From the NCBI GenBank assembly GCA_017616165.1, contig JAFZYR010000007.1, forward strand, positions 1 to 62,158: DNA of 62,158 nt, given 5' to 3'. Shown here one piece after another: positions 32,455-41,587 of this stretch. Numbering within the stretch: the first letter of the stretch is position 1; each line of letters starts with the position of its first letter. The stretch comes from Treponema sp. GTDB taxonomy: Bacteria; Spirochaetota; Spirochaetia; Treponematales; Treponemataceae. A program made the translations under genes and the position numbers. The notes under the pieces are model-generated. The model worked only from the letters and a program-made list of their open reading frames with translations. It was not told where the DNA came from and ran no database searches.

Positions 32455-35400
32455 TTATTTAATCAACGAGTGATATTCCTGCAGAGACTTAACCCCACCT
32501 TCACCACCGTTACCATTCTTAACTGATTCAATACCCTTAACTGCTGCAAGAGCTCCGGCGAGTGTTGTGATGTAGCTTACCTTGTACTTCAAACAAGCCT
32601 TGCGGATTGTCTTGCGGTCTTCAGCGTAGTTGCGTTTTGCCTTAGGTGTGTTGATTACGAGGCAAACTTCCTTGTTCATAATCAAGTCTACAACGTCCGG
32701 GCGGCCGGCACCAATCTTGTTTACTACTTCGCACTTGATATTGTTTGCGTTGTAGAAGTCTGCAGTGCCCTGTGTACCAACAAGTGTAAAGCCAAGATTT
32801 TTCAAAGTCCTTCCGATTGTGAGAACCTCTTCCTTCTGGCCTTCCTTGTTGCTCAAAGAAATCAAAACTTTTTTGTTTTCCCAGGCAGCTGGTGCGTGTG
32901 GCAATTCAGAACCGGCAGCTTCTTCTGCTTTATAGAATGCAAGTGGGAATGTATCTGCAAGACCAAGAACTTCCCCAGTAGAACGCATTTCTGGTCCAAG
33001 GATTGGGTCTACACCAGGGAAGCGGCTCCATGGAAGAACTGCTTCCTTTGCACCAAAGTAAGGAATAACCTTGTCCTTCAAACCAAGAGATTCAAGCGAT
33101 TCTCCAAGCATCATGCGGGTTGCAAGACGTGCCATCTGTGTATCACAAACTTTTGATACGAGAGGAACTGTACGGCTGGCACGAGGGTTAGCTTCGATTA
33201 CGTAAACCTTGCCATCCTCAATTGCGTACTGCATGTTCATCAAACCGCAAACGTGAAGCGATTCTGCAATCTTCTTTGTATATTCTTTAATTGTTGCAAG
33301 ATTGTCGGCCGGAATAGAAACCGGAGGAATTACACAAGCCGAGTCACCGGAGTGAATACCTGCAAGCTCAACGTGCTCCATTACAGCAGGAATGTAAACG
33401 TGAGTGCTGTCTGCCAAAGCGTCGGCCTCGCATTCCAAAGCATTCTTCAAGAAGCGGTCAATGAGCAATGGGCGGTCAGGTGTAACCCCAACAGCCTTTT
33501 CAACGTATTCCTTCAAAGTAGCTTCATCATAAATTACTTCCATACCGCGGCCACCAAGAACGAATGATGGGCGGATCATAATTGGATAACCAATCTTATC
33601 TGCACAAGCCTTTGCTTCTTCAAAGTCAATTGCCATTCCACTTTCCGGCATTGGGATTTCAAGCTTTTCCATCATGTGGCGGAACAAGTCGCGATCTTCG
33701 GCAATGTCGATTGAGTCAATTGAAGTACCAAGAATGTTTACGCCGTTTTCCTGAAGCTCGCGTGCAATGTTGAGTGGAGTTTGTCCACCAAACTGTACGA
33801 TAACTCCGAATGGCTTTTCTTTTTCATAAATCTGAAGAACGTCTTCTGTTGTAACTGGTTCGAAGTAAAGCTTGTCTGATGTATCATAGTCTGTAGAAAC
33901 AGTTTCCGGGTTACAGTTTACGATGATTGTTTCGTAGCCCATTTCCTTAAGCTGCATTGCGGCATGACAGCAGCAGTAGTCAAACTCAATACCCTGACCA
34001 ATTCTGTTTGGACCACCACCCAAAATCATGATCTTCTTAGGATTTGTAGTTGCAACAGAAGTGTCCGGTGCATTGTATGTAGAATAGTAGTAGTTAGCAT
34101 TTTCAACACCGCTTACAGGAACTGCAAGCCAAGCTTCCTTAATACCAAGCTCGTTGCGTCTGTCGCGGATTGCCTTTTCGCTAACCTTCAAAATCTTGCT
34201 AAGATACTTGTCGCTAAATCCGTCTTTCTTTGCCTGAATAAGCAGCTTGTCCTCAGGAACGCGTCCAGGATTCTTAAGCATTTCCTCTTCAAGATCAACA
34301 AGCTCTTTCATCTGCTCAAGGAAGTATTTTTTAACGTAAGTAATTTCATAAAGCTTATCAAGTGAAACACCCTTACGGATTGCCTCATAGAGCTGGAAGT
34401 ATCTTTCGCTACTAGCAGTCTTCAACATTTCGCAAAGCTCATCAGCGCTCTTCTTATTAAAGTCCTTAGCAAAACCAAGACCCGGGCGACCATTTTCCAA
34501 ACCGCGGATAGCCTTCTGGAAAGTTTCCTTGAAAGTCTTACCAATAGACATAACCTCACCAACAGCCTTCATCGAAGTTCCAAGTGAATCTTCAACACCA
34601 CGGAACTTTTCAAATGCCCAGCGTGCAAACTTCAATACAACGTAATCGCCGTCTGGAGCTCCACCCGGAGTATATTTTTCCAAAGTACCATCGCGCCAGT
34701 AAGGGATCTCATCAAGCGTCATACCAGAAGCCAACTTTGCAGAAATCAGCGCAATTGGGAAACCTGTAGCCTTAGAAGCAAGTGCCGACGAACGAGAAGT
34801 ACGAGGGTTAATTTCAATAATAACAACACGACCAGTTTTTGGGTTATGTGCAAACTGAACGTTAGTACCACCAATAACGCCAATGCTTTCAACAATCTTA
34901 AATGCATCGCGCTGAAGTCTCTTCTCAAGCTCCTTATCAATAGTCATGAATGGAGCAGAACAGAAGGAGTCACCTGTATGTACACCAACAGCATCAATGT
35001 TTTCAATAAAACAGATTGCAATCATCTGGTTCTTAGAGTCGCGGACAACTTCAACTTCAAGCTCTTCCCAACCAAGAATAGACTCTTCAATCAAACACTG
35101 ATGAGTCATAGACAAATCAAGACCGTTAGCAACAATAGTACGCAGCTCTTCAACATTGTAGCAAAAACCACCACCCTGGCCGCCCATAGTATAAGCAGGA
35201 CGAACAACAAGAGGGAAGCCGATTTCTTCAGCAATCTTTTCAGCACCTTCTACAGTATGACAAATGCCGGAACGCGGAGTTTCAATTCCAAGACTCTTCA
35301 TAGTCTCCTTAAAAATCTCACGGTCTTCACCACGCTCAATAGCATCAAGATTTACACCAATAACCTTTACACCATATTTATCAAGAACGCCGGCTTTATT

Positions 35401-35703
35401 AAGCTCACAGGCCATATTCAAACCAGTCTGTCCACCAAGGTTAGGAAGCAAAGCATCAGGGCGTTCCTTTTCAATAATCTGCGAAAGACGCTCAACATTA
35501 AGCGGCTCAATATAAGTAGCATCTGCCATAACCGGGTCAGTCATAATAGTAGCCGGATTCGAGTTTACCAATACAATCTTGTATCCCTGTTCGCGCAGAG
35601 CCTTACAAGCCTGAGTTCCCGAATAGTCAAACTCACAAGCCTGTCCAATAACAATCGGCCCCGATCCAATAATCAAAACTTTGTTGATGTCTGTTCTTTT
35701 CAT
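32455..35703 (-). CDS. carB: Carbamoyl-phosphate synthase, large subunit
   Basis: This 1082-residue subunit, of standard full length, makes carbamoyl phosphate for pyrimidines and arginine from ammonia supplied by the small subunit. It has two ATP-grasp halves: N-terminal GSGPIVIGQACEFDYSGTQAC with ATP-grasp text RPAYTMGGQGGGFCYN, and C-terminal GGGPNRIGQGIEFDYCCCHAA with RPSFVLGGRGMEVIYD. A short linker and a C-terminal MGS-like regulatory domain (ISLSNKEGQKEEVLTIGRTLKNLGF, NTPKAKRNYAEDRKTIRKAC) complete it. AGGAG lies upstream of the ATG. carA is not in the window. The strand, terminator and repeats around it indicate a single-gene unit. Confidence 0.97.
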   Translation of the reverse strand: MKRTDINKVLIIGSGPIVIGQACEFDYSGTQACKALREQGYKIVLVNSNPATIMTDPVMADATYIEPLNVERLSQIIEKERPDALLPNLGGQTGLNMACELNKAGVLDKYGVKVIGVNLDAIERGEDREIFKETMKSLGIETPRSGICHTVEGAEKIAEEIGFPLVVRPAYTMGGQGGGFCYNVEELRTIVANGLDLSMTHQCLIEESILGWEELEVEVVRDSKNQMIAICFIENIDAVGVHTGDSFCSAPFMTIDKELEKRLQRDAFKIVESIGVIGGTNVQFAHNPKTGRVVIIEINPRTSRSSALASKATGFPIALISAKLASGMTLDEIPYWRDGTLEKYTPGGAPDGDYVVLKFARWAFEKFRGVEDSLGTSMKAVGEVMSIGKTFKETFQKAIRGLENGRPGLGFAKDFNKKSADELCEMLKTASSERYFQLYEAIRKGVSLDKLYEITYVKKYFLEQMKELVDLEEEMLKNPGRVPEDKLLIQAKKDGFSDKYLSKILKVSEKAIRDRRNELGIKEAWLAVPVSGVENANYYYSTYNAPDTSVATTNPKKIMILGGGPNRIGQGIEFDYCCCHAAMQLKEMGYETIIVNCNPETVSTDYDTSDKLYFEPVTTEDVLQIYEKEKPFGVIVQFGGQTPLNIARELQENGVNILGTSIDSIDIAEDRDLFRHMMEKLEIPMPESGMAIDFEEAKACADKIGYPIMIRPSFVLGGRGMEVIYDEATLKEYVEKAVGVTPDRPLLIDRFLKNALECEADALADSTHVYIPAVMEHVELAGIHSGDSACVIPPVSIPADNLATIKEYTKKIAESLHVCGLMNMQYAIEDGKVYVIEANPRASRTVPLVSKVCDTQMARLATRMMLGESLESLGLKDKVIPYFGAKEAVLPWSRFPGVDPILGPEMRSTGEVLGLADTFPLAFYKAEEAAGSELPHAPAAWENKKVLISLSNKEGQKEEVLTIGRTLKNLGFTLVGTQGTADFYNANNIKCEVVNKIGAGRPDVVDLIMNKEVCLVINTPKAKRNYAEDRKTIRKACLKYKVSYITTLAGALAAVKGIESVKNGNGGEGGVKSLQEYHSLIK

Positions 35704-36088
35704 ATATGTTTACACTCCTATAAGATACATAATAATGAGGGGGAAAGCCTTCCCCCTGGGTTCAGCCCTGTGGTCTTCACCACACCCCCTTCTCCTAGGG
35801 GCTCTGCCCCTAAAACCCCGAGCCTTCGTCATTGCGAGCGAAGCGCGGCAATCCACATACAAAAAGGCCTTCTTCGCTGTGGATTGCTTCACCCCTACGG
35901 GGTTCGCAATGACGTACTTAAAAAAAAGGCGAAATCCTTAAAAAAGAATTTCGCCGTTGAAATCATAAAATAAAAATAGCATGAACTGTTTTATTCAGTT
36001 TGAGAATAGTCATTTCAAAACATGCTTCAGTTTCCATACTGAAAACTTATAATATCAGAAATGACGATTTTATTCTAGTAGATTTTAT
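35704..36088. repeat. Gene-free region with two palindromic repeat types
   Basis: Positions 35737-35818 hold a GC-rich hairpin-rich repeat (GGGGGAAAGCCTTCCCCC and AGGGGCTCTGCCCCT are visible inverted repeats). Positions 35827-35915 hold a long palindromic unit that starts CGTCATTGCGAGCGAAGCG and ends with its inverted arm TTCGCAATGACG, with GCAATCC/GGATTGC inner arms. The rest is AT-rich. No gene is supported. Confidence 0.8.
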
Positions 36089-37018
36089 CTAAAACCTGTA
36101 TCCAACTCCTGCTTTTACATAAGGTGCCGGGACGTATTTGATTTCGCCGTCTTTAGGGGCGGTACCGCTGGCGGTTTTGATGGAGCCGGCAATGTTCACA
36201 ATATCAAATCTGTAGCCTGCCTGAGCGTAAAGCTTAACGTGATCAAACTTAAAGCTTGCTTCTGCCTGAGTAAAAAGCCCTGCAATGCCCGCATGACGCA
36301 AAAGCCTGTAGCCGTCTAAATTAAGCCCAAAGCTTAGCTTGGTATCCACATTGTCATTCGAATACGGATGATAGTCCACACTACCGCCAAGGTCAAACAT
36401 AGGCAGGGTTAGGCACAGCATAGAGCCCGGAATTGCAAGCAGACACACAGCGCCACCAAGTCCACATAAGAGTACAGCTGTAGCCGGGAAAACAAAAACC
36501 GTACAAAGATTTACTACCAGCCAGCCCTCTGATAAAGCCCAGTTCAAGACTGAACCACAGGCCTTAAAGCAGGTCATAGCGCCGTTCCAGCACGCAGGAA
36601 CCCAGTTAAAGGCCGTATCAAAAAGGGCCGGGAGATAATTGAGCGTTAGATTTGCATAGGCCGTAAGCGAAAATGTATTCCATCGCCATTCAAAGATATT
36701 TGCAATTTTAAAAAGATGTCCCTTAGAATCAAGCGTGTCAAACATAGAGCTTGAAAGCTTGAGTATATCCTCCTGCCACATTTTATAAAAAGCAATGTCT
36801 CCATAGCGCGGCAGGTCAAACACATAATCATACTCTACCCCAAGTGTATAGGAAAAATCGTATTTGCGCGGAAGCTTTACTGTGGTCTGAGAATCCTGTC
36901 CCTCCTGAACAACTACGCGGAAAGGTTCCTCCTCCTGTGCCCATAATCCAAAAGAACAGAGCATTACAACAAAAACAACTGCCAGCCTCTTAGAAAAAAA
37001 CTTTCTGTTACAAAACAT
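36089..37018 (-). CDS. Exported protein, outer-membrane candidate
   Basis: I do not recognise this 309-residue protein. It has a signal peptide ending near FGLWAQEEE. Amphipathic beta-type stretches (DFSYTLGVEYDYVF, SLTAYANLTLNYL, VKLYAQAGYRFDIV) and the C-terminal VKAGVGYRF, ending in phenylalanine, fit an outer-membrane beta barrel. Residues about 130-205 are unusual: a long hydrophobic, Cys- and Trp-containing segment that could be two membrane helices, unlike a plain barrel. AAGGGGG lies upstream of the ATG. The small alarmone synthetase is divergent. Confidence 0.6.
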   Translation of the reverse strand: MFCNRKFFSKRLAVVFVVMLCSFGLWAQEEEPFRVVVQEGQDSQTTVKLPRKYDFSYTLGVEYDYVFDLPRYGDIAFYKMWQEDILKLSSSMFDTLDSKGHLFKIANIFEWRWNTFSLTAYANLTLNYLPALFDTAFNWVPACWNGAMTCFKACGSVLNWALSEGWLVVNLCTVFVFPATAVLLCGLGGAVCLLAIPGSMLCLTLPMFDLGGSVDYHPYSNDNVDTKLSFGLNLDGYRLLRHAGIAGLFTQAEASFKFDHVKLYAQAGYRFDIVNIAGSIKTASGTAPKDGEIKYVPAPYVKAGVGYRF

Positions 37019-37092
37019 ACGCGCCCCCTTTGGCCCAATTTACTTTATACATCAATTTTAACACAAGAACGCTAAATAAAACAGATTTTTAT

Positions 37093-37121
37093 TTGCCTAC
37101 AGCCTCAAATTTCATTATCTT
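37093..37121 (+). promoter_or_regulatory. Leaderless promoter of the alarmone synthetase gene
   Basis: TTGCCT (37093-37098), 17 bp and TATCTT (37116-37121) are followed 7 bp later by the ATG at 37129. No ribosome-binding site is present, so translation probably begins at the 5' end of the message. Confidence 0.6.
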
Positions 37122-37128
37122 TAAATGT

Positions 37129-37812
37129 ATGGACACTATGACACCGCCGCCGCCATTACCGGCAGAAATATCAGGCTCACTTGCAAATCCCAACGATTTT
37201 TACAAAATGGCTTTTCAGTTCCAACAGATAATGATGATTTACGAAAGCGCCATCAAGCAGATAGAAACCAAGCTGGATATTCTGAATAAAGAAAGCAAGG
37301 TGGGCCGCAAGCGCAACCCTATAGAAACAGTAAAAAGCCGAATTAAGGCGCCCGACAGCATTGCAGCCAAGCTTGAAAAAAAGAAGCTGCCCGTTACCTT
37401 TGATTCCATGATTCACAACCTGAACGATATAGCCGGAGTGCGCGTAATCTGCCCGTACATATCAGATATTTACAGCGTGCGCGACATGCTTTTAAAGCAG
37501 CCCGACATCAAGCTCATAGCCCAGAATGATTACATAGAAAATCCCAAGGAAAGCGGATACCGCAGCCTGCATCTGGTAATAGAAATTCCCGTTTACCTTT
37601 CCAAAACCCAGCACAATGTCCGGGTCGAAATTCAGCTGCGAACAATTGCCATGGACTTTTGGGCAAGCCTCGAACATCAAATCCATTACAAAAACAGCGC
37701 CCAGGTTCCCGAAAGCATCCGCCGCGAGCTCTTCCGCGTAGCCGAAACCATAGCCATGACCGACCGCGAAATGGAAGAAATTGCCCTAGAGCTTCAGACA
37801 CTGGAGGATTAA
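37129..37812 (+). CDS. Small alarmone synthetase ((p)ppGpp synthetase, RelQ-like)
   Basis: The protein has 227 residues from the ATG at 37129, chosen from the promoter spacing. A single RelA/SpoT synthetase domain transfers pyrophosphate from ATP to GDP or GTP: RVICPYISDIYSVRD, NPKESGYRSLHLVIEIPV and VEIQLRTIAMDFWASLEHQIHYK are the conserved blocks. There is no HD hydrolase domain or regulatory C-terminus, which marks a small alarmone synthetase. A short Pro-rich N-terminus precedes the domain. The last 40 residues form a helical tail as in RelQ, where it mediates oligomerisation. Confidence 0.9.
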   Translation: MDTMTPPPPLPAEISGSLANPNDFYKMAFQFQQIMMIYESAIKQIETKLDILNKESKVGRKRNPIETVKSRIKAPDSIAAKLEKKKLPVTFDSMIHNLNDIAGVRVICPYISDIYSVRDMLLKQPDIKLIAQNDYIENPKESGYRSLHLVIEIPVYLSKTQHNVRVEIQLRTIAMDFWASLEHQIHYKNSAQVPESIRRELFRVAETIAMTDREMEEIALELQTLED

Positions 37813-37814
37813 AA

Positions 37815-37851
37815 AAGGGCTTCGCCCCGCAAATTGCAGTTTGAAGCCCTT
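37815..37851 (-). terminator. Terminator between convergent genes
   Basis: The 9-bp stem AAGGGCTTC/GAAGCCCTT (37815-37823 with 37843-37851) is followed on the minus strand by a T-run (37811-37816). It ends the lipoprotein gene transcript and could also serve the alarmone synthetase gene. Confidence 0.75.
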
Positions 37852-37873
37852 ATGACAAACCATTAAGTCTGGT

Positions 37874-38644
37874 CTAGTTAGAAGGCAAAGTTGGAACTGT
37901 TACCTGAGCACCTGTTTTGAATGCTGTAACTTCATGAACATAAGATGAAGAACCTTCGTTACTAGCAGCAGTTCCTTCCAGTTTCATTGTAATTCCTGTT
38001 GTATTGTCTACCCAGAAAGTAATACTGCCATATGCATATGCTCCCAGTACAGACTCAGAAGCACTCCAGGTATATTTTGTACAAGTTCTTCCACAAACAG
38101 TGTCTGAACCAGCAGCTGTCAAATCCATACCATCATACATGTCTTTCCAGAAGAGCCACGTAAATGAAAGCGTTGTCATTAAATCGTAATAATCTTCTGT
38201 CATAGCTTGGCCTTCAAAAGAGGCTACATATTCACTATTAACTTCATCCCAATCATATACGTAAACATCTTGACCATCCTTTCGCAAGGCCATTTTATCA
38301 TCATCCATGTCATACCAGAAAATATTATCCTTTTCACCAATTGTCCAGATTTGTTCATCAGGATCTTCTTCTCCCGATTCAGACCACTTATGGTTTATGG
38401 TTACTTCCCATCCATTAAGAGCATCAAGCTTTGCTTTCTGTGCTGCAGTTATACCTGTAAATGCAGCAGGACCTCCTTCACCACCGGCACCATTTCCACT
38501 ACCTGAACCACCGCCACCGCTGCCGCCGCCGGCATCATCACCACCACCTGCGCCATTGCCGCCACAGGCTATAAAACTAAATGCAGCAAAAAGGATTGCT
38601 GTCATTGCCAGAACCTTAATAAGTTTTGATTTGAATGTAGCCAT
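37874..38644 (-). CDS. Lipoprotein with glycine-rich linker
   Basis: This 256-residue protein has a signal peptide ending in a lipobox (SFIACGG), so it should be lipid-anchored. Residues 27-59 are a Gly/Ser/Ala linker. The body (from about 60) contains NGWEVTINHKWSESGEEDPDEQIWTIGEKDNIFWYD and repeated short beta stretches. This resembles small beta-sheet lipoproteins that follow a ligand-dependent signal, but I recognise no named family. CTCC complement (GGAGG) lies upstream of the ATG. The function is unknown. Confidence 0.75.
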   Translation of the reverse strand: MATFKSKLIKVLAMTAILFAAFSFIACGGNGAGGGDDAGGGSGGGGSGSGNGAGGEGGPAAFTGITAAQKAKLDALNGWEVTINHKWSESGEEDPDEQIWTIGEKDNIFWYDMDDDKMALRKDGQDVYVYDWDEVNSEYVASFEGQAMTEDYYDLMTTLSFTWLFWKDMYDGMDLTAAGSDTVCGRTCTKYTWSASESVLGAYAYGSITFWVDNTTGITMKLEGTAASNEGSSSYVHEVTAFKTGAQVTVPTLPSN

Positions 38645-38780
38645 TTAACTACCTCCACAAAAAAATAATTTGTTATAAACAATATTTTAACACGAATTTT
38701 ACAATTTTCATAATTTTTTTTCATATATTTTGGCTGATTGTGGTGTATAATAAGAACAGAACGAAAAATAGGAGAAAACT

Positions 38781-39170
38781 ATGGCATGTTTTACAGTTCC
38801 GGCTGCAGAAGCAATTATTACTACTGTGGCACAAAGAATTATCAAATCTAAAGAAAAGCATCAGACTGTTGATGAATCAAAAATCCCTTTTTCTACTAAA
38901 CTCGGATGGCTTAATAAACTGCTTTGGGGTGGTTCGGCACTTCTGGCTTTTGAACACGTTTGGCACGGAGAAGTTATTCCAACCTTCCCTTTCCTTACTG
39001 CAGTAAAGGATGGCGAGGCTATGGAAATGCTCCACGAAATGGCTACTGCCGGTGTCTGCATGGCACTTTTAGTAACGGCAGCCTGGGGCGTAATGGTCTG
39101 GGTCAGCAGCATCATAGAAAAAAAATCGCGTGATAAAGACACCGCAAAGCTTGCAGGAGGCCTGGCATGA
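38781..39170 (+). CDS. Small membrane protein linked to larBC
   Basis: I do not recognise this 129-residue protein. It has a conserved-looking N-terminus (MACFTVPAAEAIITTVAQR), a first hydrophobic segment WLNKLLWGGSALLAFEHVWHGEV that carries Glu and two His inside it, and a second one near MATAGVCMALLVTAAWGVMVWVSS. The His/Glu cluster could bind metal. The ATG has AGGAG upstream and a TATAAT-type -10 near 38745. It overlaps the next gene by 4 bp, and both precede larB, so a role with the nickel-pincer cofactor or nickel handling is inferred. Confidence 0.7.
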   Translation: MACFTVPAAEAIITTVAQRIIKSKEKHQTVDESKIPFSTKLGWLNKLLWGGSALLAFEHVWHGEVIPTFPFLTAVKDGEAMEMLHEMATAGVCMALLVTAAWGVMVWVSSIIEKKSRDKDTAKLAGGLA

Positions 39171-39478
39171 CACTTTTGACAACAGTTTTTGCAGCTATTG
39201 TTTGTACTTTAATCTGGTACAAAAAAGAAGAAGCACGACAGCTTAAAATTGGAACCTTATGCCTTATGTATTGGGGCGCTTCGTTGATGTGGTTCATTGA
39301 TGCTGTTTTTGCTTATGCAGAAGAAGGCGCAGACTCTTTTGTTCCTGCTCCTCTTGATATGCTCAATGATTTGTATCTTGGCCTTTCTGTTGTAGCACTT
39401 GGACTCATTATCTGGCTGGTAATCCTGCTCATCCGCGATCCAAAGGGCGTTGTAAAGGCTGCATTGTTTAAGAAATAA
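39167..39478 (+). CDS. Second small membrane protein linked to larBC
   Basis: This 103-residue protein of unknown family has three hydrophobic segments (residues 3-18, 25-45 and 74-95). Acidic residues (DAVFAYAEEGADSF) lie between the second and third. It overlaps the preceding gene by 4 bp and ends 6 bp before larB, so the three are translationally close. The two small proteins probably form one membrane complex. Confidence 0.7.
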   Translation: MTLLTTVFAAIVCTLIWYKKEEARQLKIGTLCLMYWGASLMWFIDAVFAYAEEGADSFVPAPLDMLNDLYLGLSVVALGLIIWLVILLIRDPKGVVKAALFKK

Positions 39479-39484
39479 TCATAC

Positions 39485-40246
39485 ATGAACAATGAAATAA
39501 CAAAGCTTTTGCAGGGCGTCAAAGACGGAACAGTTTCTGTTGATGACGCTCTGCTTGAATTAAAAAAGCAGCCATTCAAAGATATTGATTTTGCAAAAAT
39601 CGACCTGCACCGCAAGCTTCGTCAGGGCGCGGCAGAAATTATTTATGGTGCAGGAAAAACTCCACAACAGATAATTAAAATTGTCCAGACCATGCTTGAG
39701 TCGGGACAAAAAACAATTCTCATAACCCGCCTTGATGAACAGAAGGCAGCGGAGGTTCAAAAGGCTGTGAACCCGCTCGCTAAGTTTGATTACCACAGTG
39801 ATGCGCACCTTGCAATTGTCGGCGAGCTTCCTGCCCCTGATGGAATTGGTAAAATTGTGGTTGCAACAGGCGGAACAAGCGACATTCCTGTAGCAGAAGA
39901 AGCAGCCCTTACAGCAGAAGCGCTGGGCAACGAAGTAGTACGCCTTTATGATGTTGGAGTTGCAGGCCTTCACCGTCTGCTTTCTCATATGGATGAAGTG
40001 ATGAGTGCTTCTGTAATAATTGCCATTGCCGGAATGGAAGGCGCTCTTGCCAGTGTAATAGGTGGCCTTGCAGACTGCCCCGTAATTGCTGTTCCGACAA
40101 GCGTTGGTTATGGTGCTGCCTTTGAAGGCCTTTCGGCCCTGCTGAGCATGCTCAATTCCTGTGCCAGCGGCGTAAGTGTAGTAAATATTGATAACGGCTT
40201 TGGTGCCGGGTATCAGGCGAATATGATAAACCATATCAAACCATAG
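39485..40246 (+). CDS. larB: Nickel-pincer cofactor biosynthesis protein LarB
   Basis: LarB (253 residues) carboxylates and hydrolyses nicotinic acid adenine dinucleotide to start nickel-pincer nucleotide synthesis for lactate racemase and related enzymes. The N-terminal helical region carries DHHRKLRQGAAEIIYGAGKT-like text. The C-terminal AIR-carboxylase-like domain has VATGGTSDIPVAEEAALTAEALG, YDVGVAGLHRLL, AGMEGALASVIGGL and PTSVGYGAAFEGL. larC follows. larE is not in the window. Confidence 0.93.
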   Translation: MNNEITKLLQGVKDGTVSVDDALLELKKQPFKDIDFAKIDLHRKLRQGAAEIIYGAGKTPQQIIKIVQTMLESGQKTILITRLDEQKAAEVQKAVNPLAKFDYHSDAHLAIVGELPAPDGIGKIVVATGGTSDIPVAEEAALTAEALGNEVVRLYDVGVAGLHRLLSHMDEVMSASVIIAIAGMEGALASVIGGLADCPVIAVPTSVGYGAAFEGLSALLSMLNSCASGVSVVNIDNGFGAGYQANMINHIKP

Positions 40247-40251
40247 TGACA

Positions 40252-40339
40252 CGTCATTGCGAGCGTAGCGTGGCAATCCAGGAATATGAATGCATACAAA
40301 CATGTAGATTGCCACGTCGTTACACTCCTCGCAATGACG
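40252..40339. repeat. GTCATTGCGAG palindromic repeat between larB and larC
   Basis: Outer arms CGTCATTGCGAG and CTCGCAATGACG enclose inner arms GGCAATCC and AGATTGCC. The full palindrome spans the gap and would form a long hairpin in the larBC message. The larC ribosome-binding site starts immediately after it. Confidence 0.85.
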
Positions 40340-40351
40340 AAAAGGAGTCTT

Positions 40352-41587
40352 ATGAAAACAATCTACTTAGATTTACAGATGGGTGCGGCGGGCGACATGC
40401 TTACTGCAGCCCTTTTTGAACTTTTGGACGATGAACAGAAAAAAGAATTTTTACATAAAATAAATGCCGCCGGCATTCCCGGTGTTGAAGTCGGCCCCGA
40501 GCCTTCTGTAAAGTGCGGAATTACGGGAACCTATTTTAAAGTGACGGTGGATGGTGAAGAAGAGGAGGTCGAGCACGAACACCACCATGAACATGATCAT
40601 GAACATCATCATGAGCACCACCATCACACTTCCTTACATGATATCGAACACCTTGTAAACGACCTCGCGCTCTCAGAAGCTGTAAAGAAAAACGTACTCG
40701 AAGTTTACACCCTCATAGCCCAGGCAGAAAGCCACGCTCACGGCAAACCTGTTACCGACATTCACTTTCACGAGGTTGGCACAATGGACGCTGTTGCAGA
40801 CATCACAGCCGTATGCCTCCTCATAGAAATGCTCAACCCGGAGCACATAATTGCCTCCCCTGTAAATGTTGGTTCTGGCCATGTTCACTGTGCACACGGT
40901 ATTCTTCCGGTTCCTGCCCCTGCTACAGCCTTTATCTTAAAGGACGTTCCTGTTTACAGCGGCCATATCCAGGGCGAGCTTTGTACACCAACAGGCGCTG
41001 CCCTTCTAAAATATTTTGTAAAAGACTTTGGCAGCATGCCTCAGCTCAAAATAAACTCAATCGGCTACGGCATGGGCAAAAAGGATTTTGCCGCCGCCAA
41101 CTGTGTACGCGCAATTCTTGGTCAGACAGACAGCTCTCTGGAACAGGTAATTGAATTTACCTGCAACCTGGACGATATCAGTGCAGAACACATAGCCTTT
41201 GCAACCGAACAGCTTTTCCAGGCAGGCGCAATCGAAGTTTATACCATTCCTGTTACAATGAAAAAATCACGCCCAGGAAACCTGCTTTGCGTAATGTGCC
41301 TGCAAAGCAATAAGGAAAAAATAATTCAGACAATCTTTAAGCATACAACAACCTTAGGCATACGCGAAAACATAAGCAACCGCTACTTCCTTGACCGCCA
41401 CATAGAAACTGTAAAAACTCCGTATGGCGATGTCCGTGTAAAATGTGCACAGGGCTACGGTGTAAGCCGCCGCAAATACGAATACGAGGACCTGGCCCGC
41501 ATAGCACGCGAAACCGGAAAAAGCATAGCCGAAATAGAACGCGTCATTGCGAGCTGTACACCCGTCATTGCGAGCGAAGCGAAGTAA
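40352..41587 (+). CDS. larC: Nickel-pincer cofactor biosynthesis protein LarC, His-rich
   Basis: LarC (411 residues from the ATG at 40352; AAGGAG at 40342-40347) inserts nickel into the pincer nucleotide using CTP. The N-terminal LarC1 part (YLDLQMGAAGDMLTAALFE, then FHEVGTMDAVADITAVCLL) is followed by the C-terminal LarC2 part (VYTIPVTMKKSRPGNLLCVMC, GIRENISNRYFLDR). In Lactiplantibacillus these two parts are joined by a frameshift; here they are one frame. Residues about 71-92 are a nickel-binding-type His/Glu run (roughly 15 His). The last residues (CTPVIASEAK) are encoded by a palindromic repeat that runs into the next gene. Confidence 0.93.
   Translation: MKTIYLDLQMGAAGDMLTAALFELLDDEQKKEFLHKINAAGIPGVEVGPEPSVKCGITGTYFKVTVDGEEEEVEHEHHHEHDHEHHHEHHHHTSLHDIEHLVNDLALSEAVKKNVLEVYTLIAQAESHAHGKPVTDIHFHEVGTMDAVADITAVCLLIEMLNPEHIIASPVNVGSGHVHCAHGILPVPAPATAFILKDVPVYSGHIQGELCTPTGAALLKYFVKDFGSMPQLKINSIGYGMGKKDFAAANCVRAILGQTDSSLEQVIEFTCNLDDISAEHIAFATEQLFQAGAIEVYTIPVTMKKSRPGNLLCVMCLQSNKEKIIQTIFKHTTTLGIRENISNRYFLDRHIETVKTPYGDVRVKCAQGYGVSRRKYEYEDLARIARETGKSIAEIERVIASCTPVIASEAK

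Noticed and set aside
33964..35973. Plus-strand frames opposite carB, up to 375 codons
   Set aside because: They lie antisense to a highly conserved enzyme and have low-complexity Asn/Ser/Thr composition typical of shadow frames.
40590..40627. His-rich codon run in larC as a simple-sequence artefact
   Set aside because: The run uses mixed CAT/CAC/GAA/GAG/GAT codons and His-rich loops at this place are known in LarC, so it is treated as a real nickel-binding loop.
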